A stretch of 64,000 nucleotides of DNA, taken from the NCBI RefSeq assembly GCF_001278805.1, contig NZ_CP012602.1:2448001-2512000 (forward strand), written 5' to 3'. Under the pieces are notes generated by a model that was not told where the DNA came from, searched no databases, and worked only from the letters and a program-made list of their open reading frames with translations. Each line of letters starts with the position of its first letter. Positions within the stretch are counted from its first letter, which is position 1. Source of the stretch: Bacillus sp. FJAT-18017. Lineage in GTDB: Bacteria > Bacillota > Bacilli > Bacillales > Cytobacillaceae. Made by a program: the position numbers and the translations under genes. This document shows positions 1-9,697 of the stretch, piece by piece.

Positions 1-1
1 T

Positions 2-823
2 TCGGTTGCCTTGAATGCTCTCCTCGACCCTCTTTTTATTGAAGGTTTGGATTTGGGGATGGCAGGTGCCGCTTATGCCACAATATTATCGCAGGGGTTG
101 GCTTTCCTTGGAGGGCTGGCGTATATACTAATAAAGGGACTTGCTCCGTTTTCAGTACCATTCTTGCCAGATCGAAAAGAAGTGAGCGTGATTCTGAAAT
201 TGGGTATCCCAGCAGGGCTTCAGATGGTGGTTATTTCTGCTGGGGTAATGGCTATTATGAGTGTCGTTAATTCATTGGGCGCCGCCGCGACAGCAGGTTT
301 TGGCGCCGCACAAAGGCTAGACAGCATCATTATGATACCCGCACAGGCACTAGGGACAGCGGTAAACAGCATGGCTGGACAGAATATTGGAGCCGGCAGG
401 TGGGACAGGGTTCAAAAAATCGCTTTATACGGAACTTTATATAATCTCGCTGTCATGTTCCTAATTGCAGGCGCTACATTTCTTTTTGCGAGAAAAGGAA
501 TTCAGCTATTTATTAATAATCGTGAAGCCGTTGATTTCGGTACATTGTATCTTAAATTAATTGCATTTACTTATCCGTTTCTCGGCATTAACTTTATTTT
601 AAATGGAGTCGTTCGTGGTGCTGGTGCGATGATGCAGGTCCTTGTTTTAAATATCATCTCTTTCTGGGTACTCAGGTACCCGCTAACCGCCTTGTTTACA
701 GCTAATTTTGGCGAAAAAGGCGTAGCACTTGGAATGGGAACAAGCTTTGCAATTAGCAGTGTCATTGCCTTCCTATATTTTAAGTACGGAAAATGGCGGA
801 AAAAGGAGCTCTTTAGCGACTAG
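2..823 (+). CDS. MATE family efflux transporter, C-terminal part (5' end outside window)
   Basis: Membrane antiporter that exports drugs or metabolites using an ion gradient. The frame is open to the left edge, so the start lies outside the window; what remains is about 273 residues, roughly the last 60% of a usual 450-residue MATE protein. It begins in the family motif region around Asn-Ala-Leu-Leu-Asp-Pro and continues through about seven hydrophobic helices, including the conserved second-half stretch LGIPAGLQM near residues 67-75 of the fragment. It ends with a basic cytoplasmic tail. A terminator hairpin follows directly, so it is the last gene of its transcript. The substrate cannot be inferred. 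Confidence 0.85.
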   Translation, partial: SVALNALLDPLFIEGLDLGMAGAAYATILSQGLAFLGGLAYILIKGLAPFSVPFLPDRKEVSVILKLGIPAGLQMVVISAGVMAIMSVVNSLGAAATAGFGAAQRLDSIIMIPAQALGTAVNSMAGQNIGAGRWDRVQKIALYGTLYNLAVMFLIAGATFLFARKGIQLFINNREAVDFGTLYLKLIAFTYPFLGINFILNGVVRGAGAMMQVLVLNIISFWVLRYPLTALFTANFGEKGVALGMGTSFAISSVIAFLYFKYGKWRKKELFSD

Positions 824-832
824 AAAGTATAC

Positions 833-856
833 AGGCCTTGAAGGCCTCTTTTTTTT
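833..856 (+). terminator. Rho-independent terminator after the MATE gene
   Basis: AGGCC, a five-base loop, then GGCCT and a run of eight T. It lies ten bases after the MATE stop codon. Confidence 0.85.
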
Positions 857-964
857 GCATTTTTTTCTTCCGGCTTTGGCTGAATTGGAAACCCTAAAAA
901 TGGGGAAGGTAATGTGGAATCATTGCAAGATTCCATTTACCCATTACATTCACAGGAGGCCGCC

Positions 965-1330
965 ATGACTGTATATGTTTATCAAACTTTTGAAATAAAG
1001 CAGGAAAAGTTTACAGAAGCGTTTAAGACCCTGGAAGAGATCGTCAACTATCGCAATGAGCATTATTCCCACCATATCGAGCTATTGTCGCCGATAACAG
1101 GGCCAGATTATGAATATGTGCTTTTATCCAAATATGAAGGCCTGGCTGAGATGGAACTCCAGAATAAGAAAATGTTCGATGATGAGGAGTATAAAAAGAT
1201 ATTTTCTCCTTTCTTCCTGGAAGATGTTGCCCAGGGGACCATGGCGACATTTATGTACCGTACAGTACAGCATGTCCCAAAACCGGTTTCACAGGATGGC
1301 AATGACAAGGAAGATAAAGAAAAAGAATAA
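965..1330 (+). CDS. Small antibiotic-monooxygenase/NIPSNAP-like protein
   Basis: Hypothetical protein of 121 residues. The start is the ATG preceded by GGAGG at an eight-base distance; an earlier in-frame start has no ribosome site. The N-terminal 95 residues (VYVYQTFEIK, then alternating strands and helices with aromatic residues) look like a dimeric alpha/beta-barrel (ABM or NIPSNAP-like) fold, and the C-terminus is a charged Lys/Glu/Asp tail. It sits alone between the MATE terminator and an APC permease on the same strand, 64 bases before it, so co-transcription is possible. The fold assignment is inference; no catalytic residues are recognised. Confidence 0.6.
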   Translation: MTVYVYQTFEIKQEKFTEAFKTLEEIVNYRNEHYSHHIELLSPITGPDYEYVLLSKYEGLAEMELQNKKMFDDEEYKKIFSPFFLEDVAQGTMATFMYRTVQHVPKPVSQDGNDKEDKEKE

Positions 1331-1394
1331 AACTATCCTAACCATTAAACATGACTGCGCCTAAAGAAAACATAAACCTATAGGAGGCTGAGCC

Positions 1395-2750
1395 ATGGAT
1401 TTTTATGTCCCCACGGACAAACAAGGGAAAAAGAGCAGTGGATCAAGCAGTGGGAATCTAAAATGGTGGCAATTGTCGATGATAGGAGTTGGGTGCACAA
1501 TTGGCACCGGATTTTTTCTTGGTTCGGCAATCGGAATAAAAACAACAGGACCTTCAATTGTTATTTCGTTCATTCTTGCTGCTTTCGGCACGTATACCGT
1601 TTATAACTTGCTGGCAAAAATGACTGCACAGGATCCCCAGGATGGTTCCTTTTGTTATTACGCGGGAAAGGCGTACGGACAATGGGCGGGCTTCAGCTGC
1701 GGCTGGAATTACTGGTGTTCAAACATACTCATCATGGGAAGCCAATTAACCGCTTTATCTATTTTGTCCCAATTTTGGTTTCCGAATATACCGCTATGGC
1801 TATTTGCAGCAGGCTATGCTATCTTGTCCATCCTCGTTGTCATCACAGGCAACAAGGGATTCGATAAGGTTGAAAACGTGCTGGCTGTCATAAAAACCGC
1901 AGCTATTGTTATGTTTATCATCCTTGCAGGCCTTGCTTTTTTCGGGGTATTTCATGCTGATGTTACGTATCCAGGGTTGCCCGGGTCTATGAAGGAGCTA
2001 TTTCCTGATGGATTCACAGGATTTTGGTCATCTTTGATCTATGCTTATTATGCTTATGGAGGTATAGAAGTTATTGGGTTGATGGCAACAAGGCTAAAGA
2101 AAATGGAGGATGCTCCTAAGGCCGGAGTAATCATGCTGATACTGCTTGTGGTCATCTATGTACTCTCCCTGGGACTTGCCGTCATCATGTCAGGACATGA
2201 AGAATTCAGTGACAAGGAAAGTCCGTTTGTAACAGCATTGGAACATATTAATATGCCATTTTTCCCGCATGTTTTCAATGCGGCAATCATAATGGCCGGT
2301 TTCTCCACCATGACCGCTTCTTTGTTTGGTGTAACAACATTGCTAGTAACACTCTCAGAAAGCAAAGATGCACCCGCTATTTTTGCAAAGAAGATTAAGT
2401 GGAAAAAGGTGCCTCTGCCATCGCTCGGCCTAGCAACAGTTGGGCTTTTAGCATCTATCATAACTGCATTATTGCTGCCGGGAACGATTTATGAGTATAT
2501 TACCACAGCTGCAGGCATCCTCATTTTGTTTAATTGGGCTTTTATAATCCTTTCCGGTTATAAATTGCTTGATATGAAAGCCGGAGGAAAATTTCTGGGA
2601 TTCATTGGTCTGGCTTTGATCCTTGCTGCTGTTAGCGGCACGCTTCTTGAAAGCCATATACGCTTTGGATTTTTTGTAAGCATCGGATTTGTTGTCACAA
2701 TCGCTTTAGCCTCCATCATAATGAAGAAGATGGTTTGGAATAAAGCATAA
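1395..2750 (+). CDS. APC-family amino acid permease
   Basis: Cytoplasmic-membrane amino acid/proton symporter of 451 residues, a normal length for the family. After a short hydrophilic Ser/Gly-rich N-terminus, helix 1 carries the substrate-binding motif (IGVGCTIGTGFFLGS, about residues 30-44), followed by about twelve hydrophobic segments and the Tyr/Gly-rich loop AYYAYGGIEVIG near residue 217 typical of APC transporters. The ATG has AGGAGG ten bases upstream. A terminator follows the stop by seven bases. Its position before hom-thrC-thrB suggests amino acid metabolism, but the terminator separates the units and the substrate is unknown. Confidence 0.85.
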   Translation: MDFYVPTDKQGKKSSGSSSGNLKWWQLSMIGVGCTIGTGFFLGSAIGIKTTGPSIVISFILAAFGTYTVYNLLAKMTAQDPQDGSFCYYAGKAYGQWAGFSCGWNYWCSNILIMGSQLTALSILSQFWFPNIPLWLFAAGYAILSILVVITGNKGFDKVENVLAVIKTAAIVMFIILAGLAFFGVFHADVTYPGLPGSMKELFPDGFTGFWSSLIYAYYAYGGIEVIGLMATRLKKMEDAPKAGVIMLILLVVIYVLSLGLAVIMSGHEEFSDKESPFVTALEHINMPFFPHVFNAAIIMAGFSTMTASLFGVTTLLVTLSESKDAPAIFAKKIKWKKVPLPSLGLATVGLLASIITALLLPGTIYEYITTAAGILILFNWAFIILSGYKLLDMKAGGKFLGFIGLALILAAVSGTLLESHIRFGFFVSIGFVVTIALASIIMKKMVWNKA

Positions 2751-2756
2751 GTACTG

Positions 2757-2784
2757 GCTGATCCATACAGGGTCAGCTTTTTTT
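2757..2784 (+). terminator. Terminator after the APC permease
   Basis: GCTGATCC, five-base loop, GGGTCAGC with one G-U pair, then seven T. Confidence 0.8.
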
Positions 2785-2940
2785 AAAAAAAATTTAAGCC
2801 CTATTTAATCGGATTGTAAGCGGTATCAAAGGAAAAACCGCCAACATGACCACTTGCATAAAAATTTCTAAGTCTCTATAATGTCTACAACGGATGGACA
2901 TTTGTTTACATACAGAGGACAATTTGAGAGGTGAAGGAAT

Positions 2941-4236
2941 ATGGATAAGATTTTAGTCGGTCTATTAGGATATGGGACAGTTGGTACGGGTGTAAAAAAA
3001 ATAATTGAAGACCATCAGGATAAACTGAGGCACCAAGTAGGATGCCCAGTGATAATAAACAAAATCCTGGTTAAAGATTTACAAAAGCATAGCCAGGATC
3101 CAATTGATCAGAGTTTATTTACAACGGATGCGAGTGAAATCATTCATAATCCAGAGATTGATATAGTTATAGAAGTAATGGGAGGAATGGAAGAGACAAA
3201 GGCAATGCTTCTGGATGCTCTTAACAGAAAAAAGCATGTAGTAACGGCAAATAAAGATCTAATGGCTGTTTACGGTGCAGAATTGCTGACGGCAGCCCAT
3301 AAAAACAACTGCGATTTATTTTATGAAGCAAGTGTTGCAGGCGGCATTCCGATACTAAGAAGTCTTGTTGATGGCCTTGCATCCGATAGAATCACTAAAA
3401 TGATGGGGATTGTTAATGGAACGACAAATTTCATTCTTACAAAAATGAGTAAGGAAGGCCTTCCATTTGATCTTGTATTAAAAGAAGCACAAGAGAAAGG
3501 CTATGCTGAATCAAATCCTGCGGCAGATGTTGAAGGATTGGATGCGGCAAGGAAAATGGTAATCCTGGCCACTCTTGGGTTTTCAATGAAAATTGACTTA
3601 GAAGATGTGAATGTTTCCGGAATCACATCCGTTACCCAGGAGGATATTAAATACGGGAAGCAGCTAGGTTATACGATGAAATTGATTGGATACGCACATA
3701 GGCAAGGAGATAAAGTCGAAGTAAGTGTTCAGCCTACCTTCATAACTGACAGTCATCCACTGGCATCTGTCCAGAACGAAAACAATGCAGTGTTTGTTTG
3801 TGGGGAAGCAGTTGGTGAAACAATGTTCTACGGTCCTGGTGCAGGAAGCTTACCGACAGCAACTTCCATTGTGTCCGACCTGGTGGAAGTAATCAAAAAT
3901 CTGCGTCTGGGTGTTAATGGGCGCAGCGCTGTCATTCCCCAGTTTACAAAGAAGCTTAAAACAGATGACGAAAAGTTCTCTAAATATTTCCTTCGTCTAA
4001 AAACAAGAGATAAGGTAGGGGTATTCGCAGAAATCGCCTCGATTTTTTCAAAACACGAAGTCAGCTTCCAAAAAATCCTCCAGATGCCAACTACCCAAAA
4101 GGAAAAGGTGGATTTGGTTGTAGTAACGCATTTGGCATCGAGTAAAAGCATCTCAGATCTTAAGGATGCTTTGCTATCTGTTCCTGAAGTGGAAGAAATA
4201 AAGAGCTTTTATAGAGTGGAAGGTGTGTCTATATGA
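2941..4236 (+). CDS. hom: Homoserine dehydrogenase
   Basis: Reduces aspartate semialdehyde to homoserine with NAD(P)H, the branch-point step to threonine and methionine. It is 431 residues, the standard single-function Gram-positive length. The Rossmann motif [12 protein letters not shown] is at residues 8-19, the dimerisation/catalytic core includes TANKDLMA near residue 101 and [11 protein letters not shown] near residue 129, and the C-terminal 80 residues form an ACT domain that normally senses threonine. The ATG follows GAGGTGAAGG. It is the first gene of hom-thrC-thrB; its stop overlaps the thrC start by four bases, a sign of translational coupling. Confidence 0.97.
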   Translation: MDKILVGLLGYGTVGTGVKKIIEDHQDKLRHQVGCPVIINKILVKDLQKHSQDPIDQSLFTTDASEIIHNPEIDIVIEVMGGMEETKAMLLDALNRKKHVVTANKDLMAVYGAELLTAAHKNNCDLFYEASVAGGIPILRSLVDGLASDRITKMMGIVNGTTNFILTKMSKEGLPFDLVLKEAQEKGYAESNPAADVEGLDAARKMVILATLGFSMKIDLEDVNVSGITSVTQEDIKYGKQLGYTMKLIGYAHRQGDKVEVSVQPTFITDSHPLASVQNENNAVFVCGEAVGETMFYGPGAGSLPTATSIVSDLVEVIKNLRLGVNGRSAVIPQFTKKLKTDDEKFSKYFLRLKTRDKVGVFAEIASIFSKHEVSFQKILQMPTTQKEKVDLVVVTHLASSKSISDLKDALLSVPEVEEIKSFYRVEGVSI

Positions 4237-5294
4237 TGTGGCCAGGACTATTGAAAACGTACAAGGAATATTTACCGATAAATAACGATACTCCACTTCT
4301 TACGTTACAAGAAGGAAATACACCCTTAATTCGGCTTGAAAAACTTTCCGACCAACTCGGCATCGAACTATTTGTTAAATTGGAGGGAGCAAACCCCACA
4401 GGATCTTTTAAGGACAGAGGAATGGTCATGGCCGTTGCAAAAGCACTGGAAGAGGGAAGTAAAACCATCATTTGTGCATCTACAGGCAATACCTCCGCTT
4501 CAGCAGCAGCTTACGCGGCACGAAGCAACCTTCGGTGTATTATTGTCATTCCAGACGGAAAAGTGGCTGCAGGAAAACTTGCACAGGCCATGATGTACGG
4601 TGCAGAGATTATTTCTATAAAAGGAAATTTTGATGAAGCTCTTGAAATGGTGCGCCATATTAGCGAAGTAGAACCGATTACTCTTGTGAATTCGGTCAAC
4701 CCATTCCGCCTTGAAGGGCAAAAGACTGCAGCCTTTGAAATATGCGACCAGCTAGGGGATGCTCCTGACATCTTAGCAATTCCTGTCGGTAATGCCGGCA
4801 ATATTAGTGCATATTGGAAAGGGTTTAACGAGTACAACAAATCAAAAGACACAAAATTGCCAAGGATGCTCGGCTTTCAAGCAGAGGGTGCAGCTCCATT
4901 GGTTAAAAATCATATTTTTCAAAATCCGGAAACAATTGCAACTGCTATTCGAATCGGAAATCCTGCAAGCAGTGAACTGGCAAAAGCTGCTGTTGCAGAA
5001 TCAAATGGCGGCTTTTTCGAAGTAACCGATGAAGAAATTCTTGAGGCATATGTGAAATTGGCTAGATCTGAAGGGCTTTTTGCAGAGCCGGCGTCGTGCG
5101 CTTCATTGGCAGGCGTTATGAAAAGTGTAAAAAATGGCACGATTCCAAAAGGATCAAGGGTAGTATCAGTTCTGACTGGCAACGGTTTGAAAGATCCCGA
5201 TACAGCTGTTATGGCTAGCAAGGTTAAGGAGATACCTCTTCTTAATGGCAAGGACGCTGTGGAAGATTTCATACGGGGAGCTGCCCTTAAATGA
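4233..5294 (+). CDS. thrC: Threonine synthase
   Basis: PLP enzyme converting O-phosphohomoserine to threonine, the last step of the pathway. It is 353 residues, the short bacillar type. The PLP lysine lies in GSFKDRG at about residues 56-62, the phosphate-binding asparagine region in STGNTSAS near residue 85, and the glycine loop in PVGNAGN near residue 184. The start codon ATG overlaps the hom stop (ATGA); a second ATG three bases later is equally possible. Its own stop overlaps the thrB start in the same way, so the three genes form one coupled operon. Confidence 0.97.
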   Translation: MMWPGLLKTYKEYLPINNDTPLLTLQEGNTPLIRLEKLSDQLGIELFVKLEGANPTGSFKDRGMVMAVAKALEEGSKTIICASTGNTSASAAAYAARSNLRCIIVIPDGKVAAGKLAQAMMYGAEIISIKGNFDEALEMVRHISEVEPITLVNSVNPFRLEGQKTAAFEICDQLGDAPDILAIPVGNAGNISAYWKGFNEYNKSKDTKLPRMLGFQAEGAAPLVKNHIFQNPETIATAIRIGNPASSELAKAAVAESNGGFFEVTDEEILEAYVKLARSEGLFAEPASCASLAGVMKSVKNGTIPKGSRVVSVLTGNGLKDPDTAVMASKVKEIPLLNGKDAVEDFIRGAALK

Positions 5295-6199
5295 GCTTTA
5301 TCATACAGGTCCCTGCTAGCACAGCCAATATTGGCCCAGGGTTTGACTCCCTGGGCCTTGCCTTAAATTTATACTTAAATGTTGAGGTTGAGTTATCTCA
5401 TACCTGGGTGGTTTTGACCGACTCTGAGGAATTAACAGCCTTTCCAAAAGATGAATCCCATTTCATCGTTCAAATCGCGATTCAAACTGCTGCTAAATAT
5501 GAATCAACATTGCATCCATGCAAATTGAGACTATCCAGTGACATCCCACTCGCCAGGGGCCTAGGGTCGAGTGCTGCTGCGATTGTTGCGGGAATTGAGC
5601 TCGCTGACTCAGTAGGGAAACTAAATTTATCCCATAATGAAAAGCTCATGCTTGCTACCGAGTTTGAAGGTCATCCTGATAACGTTGGTGCCTCCCTGTA
5701 TGGCGGGCTTGCGATAGGCCGCCTTGAAGAAGACGAAGTTGATATGCTCCATTATAATGATATCGATTTTGAACTTGTAGCGGTAATTCCTAATGAAACG
5801 TTGTCCACAACAGTTTCGAGACAAGTTCTTCCTGAGTTTTTCTCATATAAGCAAGCAGTTCAGGCCTCATCGACTGCTAATTTGCTAATTGCCTCTTTAT
5901 TGACAGGCAATTGGGATATGGCAGGAAGGATGATGGAAAAAGATATTTTTCATCAGCCATACAGAAAAGAGCTGATTCCCAACTACAGTATGTTAGAAAA
6001 GGCAGCAAAACAAGGAGGCGCTTTTGGAGTTGCTCTAAGCGGAGCGGGTCCTACTGTGTTATGCTTTACAGCCAAAGGAATGAGTAAGCAACTTGCAAAT
6101 GAATTAAAGCGGGAATTGCCAGCTTATGAAATAAAACAATTACGAATTGATTTTGCCGGCAGCAGAGTATTTGGGTTGAGGACAGCGGATCAGCATTAA
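5291..6199 (+). CDS. thrB: Homoserine kinase
   Basis: GHMP-family kinase that phosphorylates homoserine for threonine synthase. It is 302 residues, the usual length. The N-terminal substrate motif [18 protein letters not shown] is at residues 8-25, the ATP-binding GHMP motif [10 protein letters not shown] at about residues 88-97, and the C-terminal motif [13 protein letters not shown] near residue 243. The gene overlaps thrC by four bases and ends the operon. No clear hairpin with a T run follows, so the transcript end is unclear. Confidence 0.97.
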   Translation: MSFIIQVPASTANIGPGFDSLGLALNLYLNVEVELSHTWVVLTDSEELTAFPKDESHFIVQIAIQTAAKYESTLHPCKLRLSSDIPLARGLGSSAAAIVAGIELADSVGKLNLSHNEKLMLATEFEGHPDNVGASLYGGLAIGRLEEDEVDMLHYNDIDFELVAVIPNETLSTTVSRQVLPEFFSYKQAVQASSTANLLIASLLTGNWDMAGRMMEKDIFHQPYRKELIPNYSMLEKAAKQGGAFGVALSGAGPTVLCFTAKGMSKQLANELKRELPAYEIKQLRIDFAGSRVFGLRTADQH

Positions 6200-6332
6200 T
6201 CATCTTCTTCCTGTTAGTCCCTTGTTATCCATCAGTATGTCCGTGAATCGGAAAATCAAAGGTCTAAAACAGGTGTGATTTTCTTGAGAATGGGTAGATT
6301 ATATCTACAAGACCAGGTGGGGAGGAGATCAA

Positions 6333-6971
6333 TTGACTATAAACACCAGGTTCCCATTTTATGACCAGATACTTGGGCTGATAACGCCTCACTTGCCAAT
6401 GATTTTAAATGACTTGTCGGGCAATTATTATGAGGATGAAGTTGAATACGAGGCCGATTTTGACGAGGAATACAGTGAGGAATTTTTTGATGATGTGGAC
6501 CTTGAGGATTTTGGTGAGGAAACGGATGAAGGCAATGACATTCTGAATTTCGCCATTTCCTTTGAGCGAGGCAATTTCCCAGACAACGAAGTAAACCAAA
6601 CTGGAGAGCCTTGTGACTTCGAAATGATTATCAAGCCCTTTTTTACAATAAAGCCTTATATACTAATTGGGCTTCATAATGGAAAGACGCAACAGTTTTT
6701 TTCTGAAATTATTGACTTTCCCGACTATGAGCCGATTGACTTATTAGAGAAGTTTGCTGTAATGGTCCGCGGTTTATTCAAGGATGAGTCAGATTATAAC
6801 AAGATATTCATTCTGTCCAGTATGTCACACCTTGCAATCAAGGAATTGATATCCTTTGATGAACCGGCTTATATCAAGGGGAAGGATGGAAATGTCCAAT
6901 ATGTTTCAAGCCCATACTTCGAGCTGGACAATCCTACGGTTCAGGAATATTTGATAAAACAAAAGCAATAA
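6333..6971 (+). CDS. Unknown acidic cytoplasmic protein
   Basis: Not recognised. It is 212 residues starting at TTG, chosen because GGGGAGGAG ends five bases upstream. Residues 33-70 form an extremely acidic stretch rich in Asp and Glu (for example DEVEYEADFDEEYSEEFFDD). The remainder is mixed alpha/beta with many aromatic residues, including FPDYEP and an Ile/Leu-rich section near 160. No signal peptide or membrane segment is seen. It stands alone between the threonine operon and gnd, with its own terminator. Base use matches the neighbours. A binding or inhibitor-like role would be speculation. Confidence 0.6.
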   Translation: MTINTRFPFYDQILGLITPHLPMILNDLSGNYYEDEVEYEADFDEEYSEEFFDDVDLEDFGEETDEGNDILNFAISFERGNFPDNEVNQTGEPCDFEMIIKPFFTIKPYILIGLHNGKTQQFFSEIIDFPDYEPIDLLEKFAVMVRGLFKDESDYNKIFILSSMSHLAIKELISFDEPAYIKGKDGNVQYVSSPYFELDNPTVQEYLIKQKQ

Positions 6972-6976
6972 ATATA

Positions 6977-7006
6977 AAAGGGGAGCTGCAAATGCAGTTC
7001 CCCTTT
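6977..7006 (+). terminator. Terminator after the acidic protein gene
   Basis: AAAGGGGA pairs with TCCCCTTT, with an inner CTGCA/TGCAG stem. It may act in both directions, towards the convergent gnd as well. Confidence 0.75.
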
Positions 7007-7010
7007 GTTG

Positions 7011-7085
7011 ATGTCTAGCTCCAGGGCTGACAAAAGGCGCTTGCGCTTTTGTTTACGCTAATCTAGGCGCGTGGAGCTTTTGTTT
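7011..7085. repeat. Dispersed Bacillaceae intergenic repeat
   Basis: GATGTCTAGCTCCAGGGC followed by GCGCTTGCGC and a partly complementary end (CGCGTGGAGC). The ends GCTCCA and TGGAGC are inverted repeats, so the element can fold. Similar TCTAGCTCCAG elements are, as known, scattered between genes in Bacillaceae genomes. It lies between convergent genes. Confidence 0.55.
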
Positions 7086-8495
7086 TTATTTCGTCCATTC
7101 AGTATGGAAGATGCCGTCCTTGTCGATTCGTTCATACGTATGAGCACCGAAATAGTCACGCTGTGCCTGAAGCAGGTTGGCAGGAAGTGATTCAGTACGG
7201 TAGCTGTCATAGTATGCAAGACCAGATGCGAAGCAAGGCACTGGGATACCATTCACAACTGCGGTTGCAATTGTTTCCCTAAGCGCACCCTGGTAGCCTT
7301 CAACGATTTCCTTAAAGTAAGGATCAAGCAGGAGGTTTTTCAAGCCTGGGTCGCGGTCATAGGCATCCTTGATTTTTTGAAGGAATTGCGCGCGGATGAT
7401 ACAGCCGCCGCGGAAAATCATCGCGATGTCCCCATAGCGGAGATCCCAGCCATATTCTTCGGATGCAGCCCTCATCTGGGCAAATCCCTGTGCATAGGAA
7501 CAGATTTTGCTCATATAAAGAGCTTTACGCACAGATTCGATAAATGCTTCACGGTCGCCTGTGAAAGGCTTCGCTTCAGGGCCGCTAAGGATTTTGCTTG
7601 CCGCCACCCGTTCAGACTTCATTGCGGAAATAAAGCGTGCGAAAACTGATTCAGTAATAAGAGGCAGTGGCACACCTAGGTCAAGCGCGCTCTGGCTTGT
7701 CCATTTTCCAGTACCTTTTTGCCCGGCGGTATCAAGAATCAAGTCGACAAGAGGCTTGCCAGTTTCTTCGTCGATTTTAGTAAAGATATCTGCAGTAATT
7801 TCAATCAGGTAGCTGTCAAGCTCACCTTTGTTCCATTCAGAGAAGACCTGGTGAAATTCCTGAGCGCTAAGTCCTAGTACATTCTTCAGCAGGAAATATG
7901 CTTCGCAAATCAGCTGCATATCACCGTATTCAATGCCATTGTGTACCATCTTGACATAATGGCCGGCACCATCCGGGCCAATATAGGTCGTACAAGGCTC
8001 GCCATTTACTTTGGCGGATATGTCCTTGAAAATTGGAGCAACGAGCTCGTATGCTTCTTTTTGGCCGCCAGGCATGATTGAAGGGCCTTTTAATGCGCCT
8101 TCCTCACCACCAGAAACGCCAGTTCCGATAAAATGGAATCCAAGTTCGCTGAGTTCTTTGTTGCGTCTTTGTGTATCAGCAAAGAAGGTGTTCCCGCCAT
8201 CAATAATAATATCACCCTTATCAAGGAGAGGCTTCAATTGGTCAATTGTTGCGTCAGTAGGTCCGCCAGCCTTGACCATCAGCATGATTTTACGTGGGGT
8301 TTCAAGGGAATTGACGAATTCTTCAAGCGAATAGGCAGGAAAGATATTTTTGCCTTCCGATTCCTTAACCATTTCCTCTGTTTTTGAAGAGGAACGGTTA
8401 TACACGGCAACGCTATAACCTTTGCTTTCCATATTCCAGGCAAGATTCTTGCCCATAACTGCCAGGCCGATTACGCCGATTTGATGCTTACTCAT
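7086..8495 (-). CDS. gndA: 6-phosphogluconate dehydrogenase, decarboxylating
   Basis: Pentose-phosphate enzyme oxidising 6-phosphogluconate to ribulose 5-phosphate with CO2 release, probably NADP-linked. With the ATG preceded by GGAAAGGAAG it has 469 residues, the exact GndA length; an upstream ATG would add seven non-conserved residues. The nucleotide-binding motif is [16 protein letters not shown] at about residues 6-21, with VYNRSSSKT after it. The signature IIDGGNTFF is near residue 98 and GVSGGEEGA near 126; lysine and histidine residues of the substrate pocket follow. It is monocistronic, with no partner of a gluconate operon nearby, which fits a housekeeping GndA rather than GntZ. Confidence 0.95.
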   Translation of the reverse strand: MSKHQIGVIGLAVMGKNLAWNMESKGYSVAVYNRSSSKTEEMVKESEGKNIFPAYSLEEFVNSLETPRKIMLMVKAGGPTDATIDQLKPLLDKGDIIIDGGNTFFADTQRRNKELSELGFHFIGTGVSGGEEGALKGPSIMPGGQKEAYELVAPIFKDISAKVNGEPCTTYIGPDGAGHYVKMVHNGIEYGDMQLICEAYFLLKNVLGLSAQEFHQVFSEWNKGELDSYLIEITADIFTKIDEETGKPLVDLILDTAGQKGTGKWTSQSALDLGVPLPLITESVFARFISAMKSERVAASKILSGPEAKPFTGDREAFIESVRKALYMSKICSYAQGFAQMRAASEEYGWDLRYGDIAMIFRGGCIIRAQFLQKIKDAYDRDPGLKNLLLDPYFKEIVEGYQGALRETIATAVVNGIPVPCFASGLAYYDSYRTESLPANLLQAQRDYFGAHTYERIDKDGIFHTEWTK

Positions 8496-8682
8496 GTTTG
8501 TATACTTCCTTTCCAACCATAATACTTGAGCATTCTTTTAATAAGAAGGCACGCTATTCATATAGTATACCAAAATTTACAGTCTTGTAATCCATTTGCA
8601 CTCGGGAGAGTATCAGCATGTGTTTTAGAAAAAAATAACTATGGCTAAATTGATTGACTAAAAAACATTCTAACTGTAAAAT

Positions 8683-8700
8683 AATCTTTAAATCGAGATA
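8683..8700. promoter_or_regulatory. Probable MhqR operator
   Basis: The 18-bp imperfect palindrome with half-sites AATCT and AGATA matches, from memory, the MhqR operator consensus TATCTCGAATTCGAGATA at most positions (AATCTTTAAATCGAGATA). It lies 40 bp before the ring-cleaving dioxygenase gene. MhqR is the known repressor of quinone-responsive dioxygenase and reductase genes in B. subtilis, which suits the two genes downstream. Confidence 0.5.
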
Positions 8701-8739
8701 TTTTAATTAAAATGAATTTAAATTAGGAGTGGAACAGAG

Positions 8740-9681
8740 ATGAAAAGAACTGCAGGTATTCATCACATAACTGCGATAGTGGGACATCCCCAGGAGAATG
8801 TTGATTTTTACGCAGGTGTACTGGGGCTGAGGCTTGTAAAACAAACGGTAAACTTTGACGATCCGGGTACGTATCATTTTTATTTCGGCAACGAGGGCGG
8901 GAACCCTGGGACTATAATTACGTTCTTCCCATGGGCCGGAGCATATTCTGGCAGGATTGGCGATGGACAAGTAGGGATCACTTCCTATGCTGTTCCTAAA
9001 GGTTCATTTCCATTTTGGGAAGAAAGGCTTCAGCGTTTTGCTATCTCTTTTACAAAAGAAAAGAGGTTTGGCGAAGAGTACCTAACTTTTGATGACCCGC
9101 ATGGCCTTCACCTTGAGCTTGTGGAAAGGGAGGAAGGGGAGTTAAACAATTGGTCCTTTAGCGGCGTAACGCCAGATGTAGCGATTAAAGGGTTTGGCGG
9201 TGCTGTTTTATTTACTTCCCAACCTGATAAAACGAAAGAATTAGTTGAAAAGGTAATGGGCCTTGACTATGTTGGAACCGAAGGAGATTTTGCCCGCTAT
9301 AAATCGTCTTTAGATATAGGAAATATAATTGATATTAAGCTTACTCCCGGTGTCCGAGGTGTCATGGGTGTCGGAACAGTGCACCATATCGCATGGCGGG
9401 CAGCAGATGATGAAGATCAGCAGGACTGGCAAAAGTATGTACAGTCGAATGGGTATCGTGTAACACCAGTTCAGGATAGGAATTATTTCAATGCAATTTA
9501 CTTCCGTGAGCATGGGGAAATTCTTTTTGAAATTGCAACAGACCCACCAGGCTTTGCACATGATGAATCTCACGAGACAATGGGAACGAAATTGATGCTT
9601 CCGGAGCGTTACGAGTCGATTCGAGGCAAAATTGAACAAGGGTTGCTGCCTTTTGAGGTCCGTGAATTGAATAAACTTTAA
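8740..9681 (+). CDS. Ring-cleaving dioxygenase, glyoxalase fold (MhqO/MhqA type)
   Basis: Protein of 313 residues with two vicinal-oxygen-chelate (glyoxalase) modules, each about 150 residues. Metal-ligand candidates are His7/His8 in GIHHITAI, Glu in GLHLELVERE near residue 125, and His in GTVHHIAW near residue 210 with Glu in ILFEIATD near residue 261. Members are thiol-dependent extradiol dioxygenases or quinone/hydroquinone resistance enzymes acting in the cytoplasm. RBS AGGAG precedes the ATG. A flavin reductase gene starts 16 bases after its stop, and a likely MhqR operator precedes it, so the pair should be induced by quinones. The exact substrate is unknown. Confidence 0.88.
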   Translation: MKRTAGIHHITAIVGHPQENVDFYAGVLGLRLVKQTVNFDDPGTYHFYFGNEGGNPGTIITFFPWAGAYSGRIGDGQVGITSYAVPKGSFPFWEERLQRFAISFTKEKRFGEEYLTFDDPHGLHLELVEREEGELNNWSFSGVTPDVAIKGFGGAVLFTSQPDKTKELVEKVMGLDYVGTEGDFARYKSSLDIGNIIDIKLTPGVRGVMGVGTVHHIAWRAADDEDQQDWQKYVQSNGYRVTPVQDRNYFNAIYFREHGEILFEIATDPPGFAHDESHETMGTKLMLPERYESIRGKIEQGLLPFEVRELNKL

Positions 9682-9697
9682 GAGGAGGAGTAAGCGG

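Noticed and set aside
729..968. 79-codon frame after the MATE gene
   Set aside because: It overlaps the MATE end and its terminator and has no RBS.
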